Below are positions 16,001-22,413 of a DNA stretch of 29,543 nt, piece by piece. The notes below the pieces were generated by a model. That model searched no databases. It had not been told where the DNA came from and saw only the letters and a program-made list of their open reading frames with translations. Source of the DNA: Verrucomicrobia subdivision 3 bacterium UBA7542 (GTDB taxonomy: Bacteria > Verrucomicrobiota > Verrucomicrobiia > Limisphaerales > UBA11358); the NCBI GenBank assembly GCA_002479245.1, contig DLMG01000341.1, positions 3,948 through 33,490 on the forward strand, read 5' to 3'. How positions within the stretch are numbered: position 1 is the stretch's first letter; every line of letters starts with the position of its first letter. The position numbers and the translations under genes are program-made.

Positions 16001-16530
16001 AGGTGATTTTTTCGGAGGACGGAAATGGCCGGCTGGCGTTCAGTTTATTGGGCAAGGAAGGAGTTGTTCCCGAGCGAGTGGGTTGCCGTTTGGTGGACGC
16101 CATCCGCCAATCCGACAAAACCACCGGCAAAGAACTCAAAACAATCCTGATCATTGACGACGAGCCTGTCTTGCTGGAATTGCTAACGAAAACTCTGCTG
16201 CAAAAAGGTTTTAGCATTCTTCGGGCTTTGGACGGTCGGACCGGCGTGGAGTTCGCCACGAATTATCTTCCTGAAGTCATCATTCTGGACTTCAGCATGC
16301 CCGAGTTCAATGGGATTCAGGTTGTCGAACAGCTTCGCGCGCACCCGCGCACGAAAAACATTCCCATTCTGATCAACACCGGCACCCTCCTCAATGAGGA
16401 AGAACGACAACGGCTGGCCGGTCATGTGCAGTCCATCACCTCCAAAACGGAGCATGAAAGCCTGCTCACTGAACTGGAACGCCTGGGTGCGTTGAGTGAC
16501 GAGGCGGTTGCAACCGGAGCGAACTTATGA
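13087..16530 (+). CDS. MASE1 hybrid sensor histidine kinase (MASE1, two PAS, HisKA, HATPase, two REC)
   Basis: 1147 aa. The N-terminal 300 residues are a multi-helix MASE1 membrane sensor (LYFVGGLIG; VALLWPPAGIALA). PAS1 spans about 310-435 and PAS2 about 440-600. HisKA has H624 (MSHELRTPLNAIIGFSEIL); the ATPase has N-box NLLSNAIKFTPDGG, G1 DTGIGI and G2 GTGLGLALTKRLIEMHGGR. REC1 (about 879-1010) keeps D929 but has an unusual insert (about 936-956) encoded by two hairpins. REC2 (1019-1135) has IDDEP, acceptor D1068 (IILDFSMPEF), Thr in LINTGT and a Lys in SKTE. Residues 538-579 in the PAC part of PAS2 come from one mini-element nested in another. The stop overlaps the next receiver gene (ATGA). 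Confidence 0.95.
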   Translation: MAKGMQNRKLTTLTRVVVLIALYFVGGLIGKETSFLSGSVALLWPPAGIALAAILLFGYRFWPGVALGAVLFSFMNGMPLGFFTLGTAIGNTMGAVVCAYLLERFIAFDNAMERTRDVTGYIGLACFLGTTVNAAFNVVSLAYSGAVAWDNLFSTTLVWWMPNALAGLVVAPFIITWATPSATRWNGKLIAEAVICGAGLVGGTLISFNSWFVYGIQNYPLAYLPFPFLVWGALRFGQRGATTGTLLVSALAIHSLLQGIGPFVTNTERDSLMLIGSYIGILAVTNMLLAAAAAERRAAERAVSESEKRFRAVVEDQTDLICRFKPDGLLTFVNEAFCRFHGKRSDELIGTNFFQTLSEEDAAVPLSYINSLPPDEPVVSFDHRLHSPDDQVVWHQYRVRRLFQGKGPAGAGREFQAVIQDITQRKQSEQALRASEEKYRSLIDHIPDVVWTADSNRKLIYISGNAVKVLGYSSEELLEKGRELWMDRIHPEDAARVRQAYRKLFSNGEKFDVEYRICRKDGEWIWLHDRALTTRPGSPREIGGAEARPVEYASGGAGHAAEVIPRGKGQAAVDISRGEGIMCADGIFLDVTQRRQAEAAIQHTKDAAESANLAKSRFLANMSHELRTPLNAIIGFSEILADKTFGDLNDRQLKYSNNILNSGRQLLQLINDILDLAKVEAGRVELMRNTFVVAKALSEVQTIVKTLANKKRISLEFEVGANLPPLFADEAKFKQVMYNLLSNAIKFTPDGGRVTVTAAFQNEAKGDSSPASKIALAGESLRVAVTDTGIGIKANDQERVFKEFEQVDSSYGRQQQGTGLGLALTKRLIEMHGGRIWVESDGVEGKGSTFTFLIPMPKTEARPTQLTDKPDLHDDTIHPLVLVVTNDDSHQQLVGHYLTGAGYDITVVSETAAMIAALKARRPYAVVIDRKMGSADDWPGGAGQSPEQSKSDFSDTLIQHKCRSHIPAGIPQVIFSEDGNGRLAFSLLGKEGVVPERVGCRLVDAIRQSDKTTGKELKTILIIDDEPVLLELLTKTLLQKGFSILRALDGRTGVEFATNYLPEVIILDFSMPEFNGIQVVEQLRAHPRTKNIPILINTGTLLNEEERQRLAGHVQSITSKTEHESLLTELERLGALSDEAVATGANL
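14306..14323. repeat. Small 8-2-8 palindrome inside PAS1 coding region
   Basis: GTCCCGCC-GG-GGCGGGAC, perfect 8-bp arms, in the PAC loop of PAS1 of the MASE1 kinase (residues around GKGPAGAGRE, where related PAC domains usually have a short turn). It may be another kind of in-frame palindrome insertion or simple GC-rich coincidence. Confidence 0.45.
14697..14823. repeat. Nested palindrome-ended mini-elements (outer copy C, inner copy D) in PAS2
   Basis: Outer arms ctcgccccgtgaaata (14697-14712) and tatttcacggggcgag (14808-14823). Inside lies a second element, ctcgccccgtggaata (14726-14741) to tattccacggggcaag (ends 14790). The outer left half (taggcggtgcggag) is the reverse complement of the centre of copy B, so the outer copy is inverted relative to B. 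From 14698 the whole block is 42 codons (residues 538-579), open in frame. The inner element has the gtggaata arm variant shared with 8864-8930. Confidence 0.92.
15894..15951. repeat. Two adjacent hairpins inside REC1 coding region
   Basis: First hairpin: CGACTGGCC (15894-15902), 10-nt loop, GGCCAGTCG (15913-15921), a perfect 9-bp stem. Second: ATCCGA-TTTT-TCGGAT (15936-15951). They encode the low-conservation stretch WPGGAGQSPEQSKSDFSD in the degenerate first receiver. A gcgact/agtcgc hairpin motif also occurs in the intergenic repeat at 25679-25696. Confidence 0.6.
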
Positions 16531-16922
16531 CTGGCAACAAAATACTCATCATCGAGGACAACCAGTTGAACCTTGAGCTGGCCACCGACTTGTTGGCGGC
16601 GAACGGCTTCGTGGTTTCTTCGGCGCGGACGGCTGAAGAAGGGCTGCGGATGGCGCGCGAGCTTTTGCCGGACCTGGTGCTGATGGATTTCAGTCTGCCC
16701 GGCATGGATGGCCTGTGTGCCACCAAAGACCTCAAAGCCGATCCGGCGACGCGCCACCTGACCGTGGTCGGTCTCACAGCTCACGCGATGAAGGGCGACG
16801 AGCAAATCGCGCTGAACGCGGGTTGCGATGGCTATCTGACCAAGCCGATTGACACCCGGACGTTCGTCGCCACCGTAAAAAACTTCATTGCGCCGGCAAA
16901 CTTGCGCCAGACAAACAAATAA
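16527..16922 (+). CDS. Single-domain response regulator, DivK-like
   Basis: 131 aa, a lone receiver: EDN at 10-12, acceptor D54 (LVLMDFSLPGMDG), Thr in GLTAHAM and Lys in LTKPID. The GLTAHAMKGD and GYLTKPID signatures are those of DivK/CheY-like receivers that accept phosphate from hybrid kinases and act by protein contact. Its ATG overlaps the stop of the MASE1 kinase (ATGA), so it is translationally coupled to it. The cyclase gene follows after 13 bp. Confidence 0.93.
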   Translation: MTGNKILIIEDNQLNLELATDLLAANGFVVSSARTAEEGLRMARELLPDLVLMDFSLPGMDGLCATKDLKADPATRHLTVVGLTAHAMKGDEQIALNAGCDGYLTKPIDTRTFVATVKNFIAPANLRQTNK

Positions 16923-16935
16923 CTCCTTAAAAATT

Positions 16936-18012
16936 ATGCAAAGTGAAATCAAAAACATCAAACCCGCGTCCACCGGGCCAACGAGTTCTCTCGGCTTCGT
17001 GCTGGTGGTGGATGACGAAGAGCAAAACCGCAGTCTGTTGCGTGACCCGCTGGAAGCGCGCGGCTATGAAATTGCGGAGGCCGAAAACGGTTTGCTGGCG
17101 CTACAGAAAGTTGCCAAGCGTCCGCCCGACGTCATCCTGCTCGACCTGATGATGCCCAGGATGGACGGCTTTGAAGTCTGCCGCCGGTTGAAAAAAGATT
17201 TGAAGACGGCGCACATTCCCATCTTGATCGTGACCGCGCTCTCCGAACGCAAGGAACGGCTGATGGGCATTGAAGCTGGCGCGAACGATTTTTTGAATAA
17301 ACCGATTGATATTCAAGACGTGATCCTGCGGGTGGGCAACGCCGTTTATGCCAAACATCTCCAAGACCAGCTTCAGGCTGAACAGGAGAAGTCCGAGCGG
17401 CTCCTGTTGAACATTCTCCCCAAACCCATCGCTGAACGGATGAAAAAAGGGGAGACCAACATCGCCGACAGCTATCCCGATGTCACGGTGCTGCTGGCGG
17501 ACTTGATTGGTTTCACCACACTGTCGGCCCACATCGGTCCGGAGCAGATCGTCCAGTTGTTGAACGAGATATTTTCGGCCTTTGATCTTTTGGCGGAAAA
17601 ACACGGCTTGGAAAAAATCAAGACCATCGGCGACGCTTACATGGTGGTTGGCGGCATTTCCTTTCCCCGGCCCGACCATGCCGAAGCCAGCGCCGAACTG
17701 GCGATCAACATGCAGGAAGAGATTCAGCGATTCAACCAGCAGTATAACACCTCCGTCCGTCTCTGTGTTGGCATCTGCACCGGCCCGGTCGTCGCGGGTG
17801 TCATTGGACGCGGGAGATTTGCCTACGATCTTTGGGGTGAAACCGTCAATCTCGCCTATCGCCTGGAATCAACGGGCGAAGCGGGAAAAATTCAAATCGC
17901 CGAATCCACCTACGAACGGTTGAAACATAAATATCAGTTTGAACCGAAGCACAGCATTGACGTCAAGGGACACGGCCATCTGTCTGCCTACTGGCTCGAC
18001 AAACGGACATGA
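16936..18012 (+). CDS. Receiver-linked class III adenylate cyclase (REC-CYCc)
   Basis: 358 aa from ATG 16936; an upstream in-frame codon at 16888 would overlap the previous gene by 35 bp and is less likely. REC (about 20-138): DDEE, acceptor D70 (ILLDLMMP), T100, K122. A signalling helix (LQDQLQAEQEKSERLLLNIL) leads into a class III cyclase domain (about 180-355). Metal-binding residues are D189 (LLADLIGF) and D233 (TIGDAY); K229 and D298 (YDLWGE) are the pair typical of ATP specificity; N305 and R309 (NLAYR) are the transition-state pair. All catalytic residues are present, so phosphorylation probably controls cAMP synthesis. It is the only enzymatic output in the cluster. Last gene of the run from 6837. 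Confidence 0.93.
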   Translation: MQSEIKNIKPASTGPTSSLGFVLVVDDEEQNRSLLRDPLEARGYEIAEAENGLLALQKVAKRPPDVILLDLMMPRMDGFEVCRRLKKDLKTAHIPILIVTALSERKERLMGIEAGANDFLNKPIDIQDVILRVGNAVYAKHLQDQLQAEQEKSERLLLNILPKPIAERMKKGETNIADSYPDVTVLLADLIGFTTLSAHIGPEQIVQLLNEIFSAFDLLAEKHGLEKIKTIGDAYMVVGGISFPRPDHAEASAELAINMQEEIQRFNQQYNTSVRLCVGICTGPVVAGVIGRGRFAYDLWGETVNLAYRLESTGEAGKIQIAESTYERLKHKYQFEPKHSIDVKGHGHLSAYWLDKRT

Positions 18013-18204
18013 CTTTGCGAAACGGCTTCGCGTGGTTGCGGCGTGGGCGGGCATGTGATGCGAACCGTGTCGTCGGCATGATATGATGCGTGACGGAGTA
18101 TTGACACAATACGGATGTACCGCCGCACGCACGCACGCCATCGTGTTCGCCGCGAGGGCGCGCCGAACTACAGCCGGGGCGGCGGGGCTCACCATTCTGC
18201 CAAA

Positions 18205-18396
18205 GCTTTCTTCATCGACGAGTTGTTGGAAACGGTGAGAGTAGTCTTACGTGGCACCGACAGTGCCTGCTCGCCCCGTGAAATATTACTGGCCGCCGGC
18301 TCCAGCGGCTCCGCACCGCCTATTTCACGGGGCGAGCAGCTCGCGCCGCTGCCAAACTGGCAAAGCCAGCCGTCAGTTGAGGGTTTACGGCTGTGA
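18205..18396 (+). pseudogene. Remnant of a receiver gene (C-terminal end only)
   Basis: The frame reads AKAFFIDELLETVRVVLRGTD, which matches the last receiver helix of the tandem-receiver protein (VKPFAVDALLDTVKNVLRATD), then the mini-element (SPREI...ISRGE) and the same tail to the stop (NWQSQPSVEGLRL). Nothing like the rest of a receiver lies upstream. It is a duplicated 3' end carried along with the promoter module, and not a working protein. The 90 bp before it (18013-18114) show no feature. Confidence 0.82.
18270..18336. repeat. Palindrome-ended mini-element, copy E (duplicate of copy B)
   Basis: 67 bp with 16-bp perfect terminal inverted repeats, identical in arms and centre to 3691-3757 and with the same flanks on both sides, so it was copied with the receiver-gene end. 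Confidence 0.93.
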
Positions 18397-18479
18397 TGAT
18401 TCCAATCCCCGGTCCAGCGTCCAGTTGACGCTCCTCCAGTCCGGATGCTTGTGCCGGGGCTGAATCCACGAAAACGCTT
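18337..18479. repeat. Promoter-upstream conserved segment, copy 3
   Basis: Near copy of 3758-3900; only a handful of substitutions seen (for example ccagtccggatgcttg for ccagcccggacacttg) and no gaps. Confidence 0.85.
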
Positions 18480-18526
18480 ATGGGGTGAACACCCCATAGC
18501 ACCCGCACGGTTGCCCAACATATTCT
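18480..18526 (+). promoter_or_regulatory. Palindromic promoter, copy 5 (drives EPS sugar transferase)
   Basis: ATGGGGTGAACACCCCATAG at 18480-18499 and TATTCT at 18521-18526, 22 nt after the palindrome. Downstream of the palindrome the sequence departs from copies 3 and 4, so the upstream half was duplicated while the core promoter is different, yet the spacing is kept. Confidence 0.7.
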
Positions 18527-18558
18527 CCTGTCATTCGTAACAGAATGGCTCTTCCCAA

Positions 18559-19563
18559 GTGGAAACAGTCATCTCAGATAAACGACGACAAATAAAAGAA
18601 GCACCGGTGAACAGACTTAAAGATTTATTCCTTAAAAAACGGACGGGCCGATCTGACCCGAAATCCGGCCTTGGCCGGACGATGCCATCATCGGTTGTGG
18701 CTGAAGAGTTTATTAACCGTGGAAACTGGCATATGGATTTTTCAATCGAATTGGATCAATTGAAGTCTTCTCTTTCGCCCAAGGCCGATCAGGACTTACG
18801 CCGGAAACGGATACTGGATACGCTTCTCATTTTGCTGGTCCTGCCATTTCTGATTCCGCTGGCCCTGTTTGTGACTATGTTAATACGCAGCGGTTCTCGC
18901 GGGCCGATTCTATTCAGGCAAGAGCGGGTTGGTTACCTGGGCAGGCGCTTCAGGTGCTTCAAATTTAGGACCATGTTTGTTGATGCAGACACGACCACGC
19001 ACCAGGGACACCTGCATCAACTGATGAATTCCAACGCACCCATGATGAAGATGGATTCCAAGGGAGACCCCCGCATCATACCGTTTGGCGTGTTGCTCCG
19101 TGCGTCCGGTTTGGATGAGCTGCCCCAATTGATCAACGTGCTGCGGGGGGAAATGAGCCTGGTGGGCCCGCGCCCATGTTTGCCTTACGAATACGACAAT
19201 TATCTGCCCTGGCAGAAGGAACGGTTTGGAACCGTGCCGGGTTTGACCGGGCTCTGGCAGGTGAGCGGAAAAAACAAGACCACCTTTGTGGAAATGATTC
19301 AACTCGATGTCAAGTATGCTAAAAACAAAACCCTCTGGTGGGATTTGAAAATCATCCTGATGACCGTCCCAGCCCTGGTCATTCAAATGCTGGAGACGCG
19401 TCGGGCCGGGAAAGCATCCTCCCGCCCCATTTGCCGGAAAACCAGTTATTCCAATCGTGCCATAGAGCAGTATTCCTTTACGAAAACAGCTCTTGTAAGT
19501 GCGGTTCAGGCTAGAGATGGCGAGGTTGCCTGGATACGGAAAGAATCGAAATTGAATTTATAA
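18559..19563 (+). CDS. Exopolysaccharide sugar-phosphate transferase (bacterial sugar transferase, polyprenyl-phosphate type)
   Basis: 334 aa from GTG 18559; an internal ATG at 18682 would give a shorter protein that still holds the domain. It transfers a sugar-1-phosphate to undecaprenyl phosphate to start exopolysaccharide repeat units at the inner membrane. One membrane helix (about 93-116, LLILLVLPFLIPLALFVTML) is followed by the PF02397-type catalytic domain: RQERVGYLGRRF, FKFRTM, LRASGLDELPQL, LVGPRPCLPYE and PGLTGLWQVSG. It lacks the extra N-terminal four-helix region of WbaP/WcaJ types, having instead about 85 polar residues. The oxidoreductase gene starts 1 bp after the stop. A palindromic promoter links it to the signalling genes. 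Confidence 0.92.
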   Translation: METVISDKRRQIKEAPVNRLKDLFLKKRTGRSDPKSGLGRTMPSSVVAEEFINRGNWHMDFSIELDQLKSSLSPKADQDLRRKRILDTLLILLVLPFLIPLALFVTMLIRSGSRGPILFRQERVGYLGRRFRCFKFRTMFVDADTTTHQGHLHQLMNSNAPMMKMDSKGDPRIIPFGVLLRASGLDELPQLINVLRGEMSLVGPRPCLPYEYDNYLPWQKERFGTVPGLTGLWQVSGKNKTTFVEMIQLDVKYAKNKTLWWDLKIILMTVPALVIQMLETRRAGKASSRPICRKTSYSNRAIEQYSFTKTALVSAVQARDGEVAWIRKESKLNL

Positions 19564-19564
19564 T

Positions 19565-20698
19565 ATGACAAAACCAATAAAAGTCGGTGTGGTAGGCTGC
19601 GGCTATTGGGGCCCCAATTTGATCCGCAATTTCAGGTCGCTTCCCGATTGCAGCATGAAGATGATGTGTGATGTCAGCGAAAATCGCCTGGCTCATCTTA
19701 AATCACTATACCCTGAGGTTGAAGGTGAGACGAATTACCATCACATGCTTAACGGCGTCGGCCTCGACGCGGTTGTCATCGCCACGTCGGTAAGATCGCA
19801 TTTCCCGATGGCCAAAGCGAGCTTGTTGTCCGGCAAGCACACCTTCATCGAGAAGCCGATGGCGGCCTCCTCCCAGGAATGTGAGGAGTTGATTGATATT
19901 GCAGAGAAAAAGGGATTGGTACTGATGGTGGGACATACTTTTCTGTATTCGCCGGCGGTCAGGAAAATCAAGGAAATCTTGCAACGCGGCGACATTGGAG
20001 AAATCCGTTACATTTGCGCCCGGCGGTTGAATCTGGGACTTATCCAGAAAGACATCAATGTGGCCTGGGATCTGGCACCCCATGATATTGCCATTATTTT
20101 GCACATCATGGAAACGGAAGCGGTCACCATCAACTGCGAGGGTAGCGCGCATATCACGCCCGGGGTGGAGGATGTGACGACCATGTGGCTCAATTTTCCA
20201 GGAAATCGGTCGGCCATCATTCACAGCAGCTGGCTTGATCCGAGGAAAATCCGGGAAATGACCATTGTGGGCAGCAAGAAAATGATCCTCTATGACGACG
20301 TTTCCCAACTTGAGAAAATCCGGGTTTTTGACACGCGGGTTGAAAAGCCGCCGCACTATGACACCTTTGCCGAATTTAATTATGCGTATCATTATGGAGA
20401 CGTCCACATTCCTTACCTCAAACAGGAGGAACCGTTAAAAATCGAATGCCAGCATTTTCTGGATAGCATCAATCAGGAAACAATCCCGTTGACGGATGGT
20501 AAACAAGGTCTTGAACTGGTCCGCATATTGGAGGCGTCTTCCAAGTCGCTGAAACGAGGCGGAGCCTCGGTCAATCTTTCGGGCCAGGAAAACGGGAACC
20601 GTTGGCTGCCACCGATCCTGGAACGGTCATGCGCATATCAACCGCCGGAATCGCAGACAAATGGATTTCGCGGACGGCCGGCAGGAAGCTGCGATTGA
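19565..20698 (+). CDS. Gfo/Idh/MocA-family NAD(P)-dependent sugar oxidoreductase
   Basis: 377 aa. N-terminal Rossmann fold with GVVGCGYWGPN (residues 8-18) and the EKP catalytic motif (IEKPMAASSQ); C-terminal alpha/beta domain with WDLAPHDIAI. The GYWGPN start and the HDI motif resemble WlbA/WbpB-type UDP-N-acetylglucosaminuronate 3-dehydrogenases, which serve rare-sugar synthesis for EPS or LPS, but substrate cannot be fixed from sequence. It follows the sugar transferase with a 1-bp gap, so is in the same operon. The last 35 residues (after ASVNLSGQENGN) look non-family and may be read-through past a rearrangement, since the partner acetyltransferase and aminotransferase genes usual in such clusters are absent. 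Confidence 0.9.
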   Translation: MTKPIKVGVVGCGYWGPNLIRNFRSLPDCSMKMMCDVSENRLAHLKSLYPEVEGETNYHHMLNGVGLDAVVIATSVRSHFPMAKASLLSGKHTFIEKPMAASSQECEELIDIAEKKGLVLMVGHTFLYSPAVRKIKEILQRGDIGEIRYICARRLNLGLIQKDINVAWDLAPHDIAIILHIMETEAVTINCEGSAHITPGVEDVTTMWLNFPGNRSAIIHSSWLDPRKIREMTIVGSKKMILYDDVSQLEKIRVFDTRVEKPPHYDTFAEFNYAYHYGDVHIPYLKQEEPLKIECQHFLDSINQETIPLTDGKQGLELVRILEASSKSLKRGGASVNLSGQENGNRWLPPILERSCAYQPPESQTNGFRGRPAGSCD

Positions 20699-20980
20699 AG
20701 CTTCAGGTGCGTGCCCGACTAACTCATATATGAACCCTCTGGTTGAAGCTCCGGTTCATGAAGCCAAAACGGTTGACCTTCGGCCCGATGACGTCGGGTC
20801 GCCAACAAAGAATACCGAAACTCTCTGAATCAAGGCAGCTCGTGCCGCTTTGGCTGGAGGCGAGAACCAGACAATTGGCTTCCGACGCGGTGATCTCGTG
20901 CGCACGCATTGGAAGAGGATTGGGCGGTCAATGCCTGACGATGGATGCGGCGGGTCGGGCTGAATTCACGATAATCTCAT
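20699..20980. other. Intergenic region before the PEP-CTERM gene
   Basis: About 280 bp with no convincing gene. An 85-codon plus-strand frame (20743-21000) runs into the palindrome and has no recognisable domain. It probably holds upstream control sequence, but it does not resemble the conserved upstream segment of copies 3-5. Confidence 0.5.
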
Positions 20981-21027
20981 ATGGGGTGAAAACCCCATAG
21001 CGGACGCGCTGCTTCCGGGAGTATTAT
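20981..21027 (+). promoter_or_regulatory. Palindromic promoter, copy 6 (drives PEP-CTERM gene)
   Basis: ATGGGGTGAAAACCCCATAG at 20981-21000 (one substitution in the right arm) and TATTAT at 21022-21027. The ATG at 21034 is 7 nt after the hexamer, where transcription would be expected to begin, so the mRNA may be leaderless. Confidence 0.7.
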
Positions 21028-21033
21028 CTTGCC

Positions 21034-21552
21034 ATGAGAAAAAAAATCAACCTGACAGGTTTTGTAATTGCCGGGGCAGCCGCACTTTTTGTGGGTCTTG
21101 CCGGAAACATGCACGCGATCCCAATTTCAATGCACGATGATTTGGACGCGGGGATACGCTCGTGGGTTTTGGGGCGAGATCTGCACGGAAACGAGTGGGT
21201 TTTGGGGCAAACTCTGCACGGTAACGAAATTGCTCATCTTGTTGATCAGAGCAGCCGTAATCAAAGCCTCGCCAGTCCAACTGCTTTCTTTTTGTTCAGG
21301 TCAGTCCCCGCACATAACGCGGGCGAGCCCGTCAACTTCGGCCCATGGAATTTTAATCATCACAGACACGGTGTGACGACGGCGTCGCCACCGTTGACCG
21401 GCCCAGATCCTGTGACGACGACGTCGCCACCGTTGACCGGTCAAGAGCCGAATGATCCTCCCACAAGCGTTCCGGATGGTGGGACGACCGCTATGATGAT
21501 GGCGGGAGCTTTTTGTGGGCTTGCCCTCCTAAGAAAAACACTGAAAGTCTGA
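21034..21552 (+). CDS. PEP-CTERM (VPDGG-type) exosortase-sorted surface protein
   Basis: 172 aa. N-terminal signal peptide (basic RKK, hydrophobic about 9-25, cleavage near MHA-IP). The C-terminal sorting signal is [20 protein letters not shown] followed by LLRKTLKV: the VPDGG motif, a hydrophobic helix and a basic tail as known for verrucomicrobial exosortase substrates. The mature part is short and low in complexity, with two internal duplications (VLGxxLHGNEW twice; VTTxSPPLTGxxP twice). Such proteins are linked to EPS and biofilm matrix. No exosortase gene is in the window. The palindromic promoter ties it to the EPS sugar transferase. No Cys pair or enzyme motif seen. Confidence 0.85.
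   Translation: MRKKINLTGFVIAGAAALFVGLAGNMHAIPISMHDDLDAGIRSWVLGRDLHGNEWVLGQTLHGNEIAHLVDQSSRNQSLASPTAFFLFRSVPAHNAGEPVNFGPWNFNHHRHGVTTASPPLTGPDPVTTTSPPLTGQEPNDPPTSVPDGGTTAMMMAGAFCGLALLRKTLKV
21163..21228. repeat. Tandem duplication, 33-bp unit x2, in PEP-CTERM gene
   Basis: Units 21163-21195 and 21196-21228 both start tgggttttggggc and end in acgaa/acgag. They encode [11 protein letters not shown] and [11 protein letters not shown]. Confidence 0.88.
21373..21450. repeat. Tandem duplication, 39-bp unit x2, in PEP-CTERM gene
   Basis: Units 21373-21411 and 21412-21450, both starting gtgacgac and sharing gtcgccaccgttgaccgg. They encode [13 protein letters not shown] and [13 protein letters not shown], a Pro/Thr-rich stalk before the sorting signal. 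Confidence 0.88.
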
Positions 21553-21678
21553 TCCGGCTTCGTAACGGTTCGGGAATCTGATTTGGGCGGGGATATTTAT
21601 CCTCGCCCTTGTTTCGGGCAACACCGGTTTCAGTTCGTCCATTGCAAAGTGGCCAGCCGTGAGCACGATAGACCAGTG

Positions 21679-21846
21679 GGTGGTAAAAAAGGGTTCAAAC
21701 AGGTGCGCTTTTACTTCTTCACTCATCCCGGTGCCGTTGTCCGCAATGGCCAGCATGACGTAGTCACCCGCACCCATATCGGGGAAATTTTTCAGGTGGT
21801 TTTTGTCCAGGGTGGTGAACTGGCTGGTTCGGCTGAAAGTTCTCAC
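21679..21846 (-). pseudogene. Toxin-gene start joined to a histidine-kinase ATPase fragment
   Basis: The minus-strand frame starts at a GTG that overlaps the stop of the RelB-type antitoxin by 4 bp (GTGA), as a partner toxin gene would. The first 10 residues ([10 protein letters not shown]) resemble the start of RelE/YafQ-type toxins. After them comes a kinase ATPase piece: [20 protein letters not shown], then [20 protein letters not shown], matching the G1/F-box part of the kinase at 9620 (LPELKAGEYVMLAITDTGAGM). It stops at FFTT, before the G2 box; the rest of the frame (to 21529) is unrelated. Neither part can work. The kinase match is firm; the toxin match is short and inferred. Confidence 0.72.
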
Positions 21847-22103
21847 AAGGCCAAATCGGCGTAGAGTTCCTTCTTGCTGCCAAAGCGTTTGACGCCTTTG
21901 CCCTTTTTGCTCGCGTTGAGTGTGCGGACGGTAAGTTCGTTCGGAATCCGAACGTCAAACGGCAGGCCGCGTTGCAGCTTGATTTGCCGATAGAGCAAAT
22001 GCACCGTCTCGGAAACGGTCAGCCCCAAATCCGAAAGAATGTTTTCAACTTCGATTTTAAGTCGCGGTTCAACCCGGGCGCGGATGTTGGCGGTTTTGCT
22101 CAT
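21843..22103 (-). CDS. RelB/DinJ-family type II antitoxin (orphan)
   Basis: 86 aa. An N-terminal ribbon-helix-helix ([20 protein letters not shown], then [20 protein letters not shown]) is typical of RelB/DinJ: it binds DNA as a dimer and neutralises a RelE/YafQ toxin through its C-terminal tail ([17 protein letters not shown]). A perfect palindrome 7 nt upstream of its start is the likely autoregulatory operator. The expected toxin gene downstream is replaced by a chimeric fragment, so the antitoxin is an orphan. It may still act on its own operator or against other toxins in the cell. Confidence 0.87.
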   Translation of the reverse strand: MSKTANIRARVEPRLKIEVENILSDLGLTVSETVHLLYRQIKLQRGLPFDVRIPNELTVRTLNASKKGKGVKRFGSKKELYADLAL

Positions 22104-22110
22104 GCGGCGA

Positions 22111-22133
22111 ATGTAGCCCTAATAGGGCTACAT
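22111..22133. promoter_or_regulatory. Palindromic operator of the antitoxin gene
   Basis: ATGTAGCCCT-AAT-AGGGCTACAT: 10-bp perfect arms around 3 nt, ending 7 nt before the antitoxin ATG on the minus strand. RelB/DinJ proteins are known to repress their own genes by binding such palindromes. Confidence 0.78.
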
Positions 22134-22363
22134 GGCAAGTTGTTTCAATTGTCTTTTGCCGTTCGTTCAATTCGTGAAACAGGGATGGGAGTTTGATGCA
22201 ATGCGGGCGCATAGACGGCAAGGGGTCCGCTGACCGGATGTAAAACCTTTGGCTCTCGTCGCGGATTCAAACGCTTGCGCTCATTGATTGCGGTGAAGGT
22301 ATGGCGTTCGATGGTTGGGAATTAATGTGGTCGGGTCGGAGGTTGGTTTCATGGAATTCCTGG
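22134..22363. other. Intergenic region between antitoxin operator and palindromic promoter copy 7
   Basis: About 230 bp with no recognisable gene, hairpin or repeat from elsewhere in the window. Confidence 0.5.
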
Positions 22364-22407
22364 TAGGGTAACACCCCATAGCGTCCTTTCACCCTCTGGC
22401 TTAGGTT
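22364..22407 (+). promoter_or_regulatory. Palindromic promoter, copy 7 (degenerate; drives small membrane-protein genes)
   Basis: TAGGGTAACACCCCATAG at 22364-22381: the right arm is intact, the left arm is eroded (tagggt for atggggt). TAGGTT at 22402-22407, 21 nt on. It is the weakest match in the set but has the same spacing and direction. Confidence 0.55.
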
Positions 22408-22413
22408 CACAGC

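Noticed and set aside
18115..18204. N-terminal part of the frame 18115-18396 as a real protein
   Set aside because: Arg/His-rich with no receiver similarity; only the part from about 18205 matches a receiver gene end.
20743..21000. 85-codon plus-strand frame before the PEP-CTERM gene
   Set aside because: Ends within the palindromic promoter, has no recognisable features or ribosome binding site.
21022..21034. Sigma-54 (-24/-12) reading of the palindrome promoters
   Set aside because: No GG-N10-GC pair at fixed distance is shared among the copies; a -10-like AT-rich hexamer is the only common core element.
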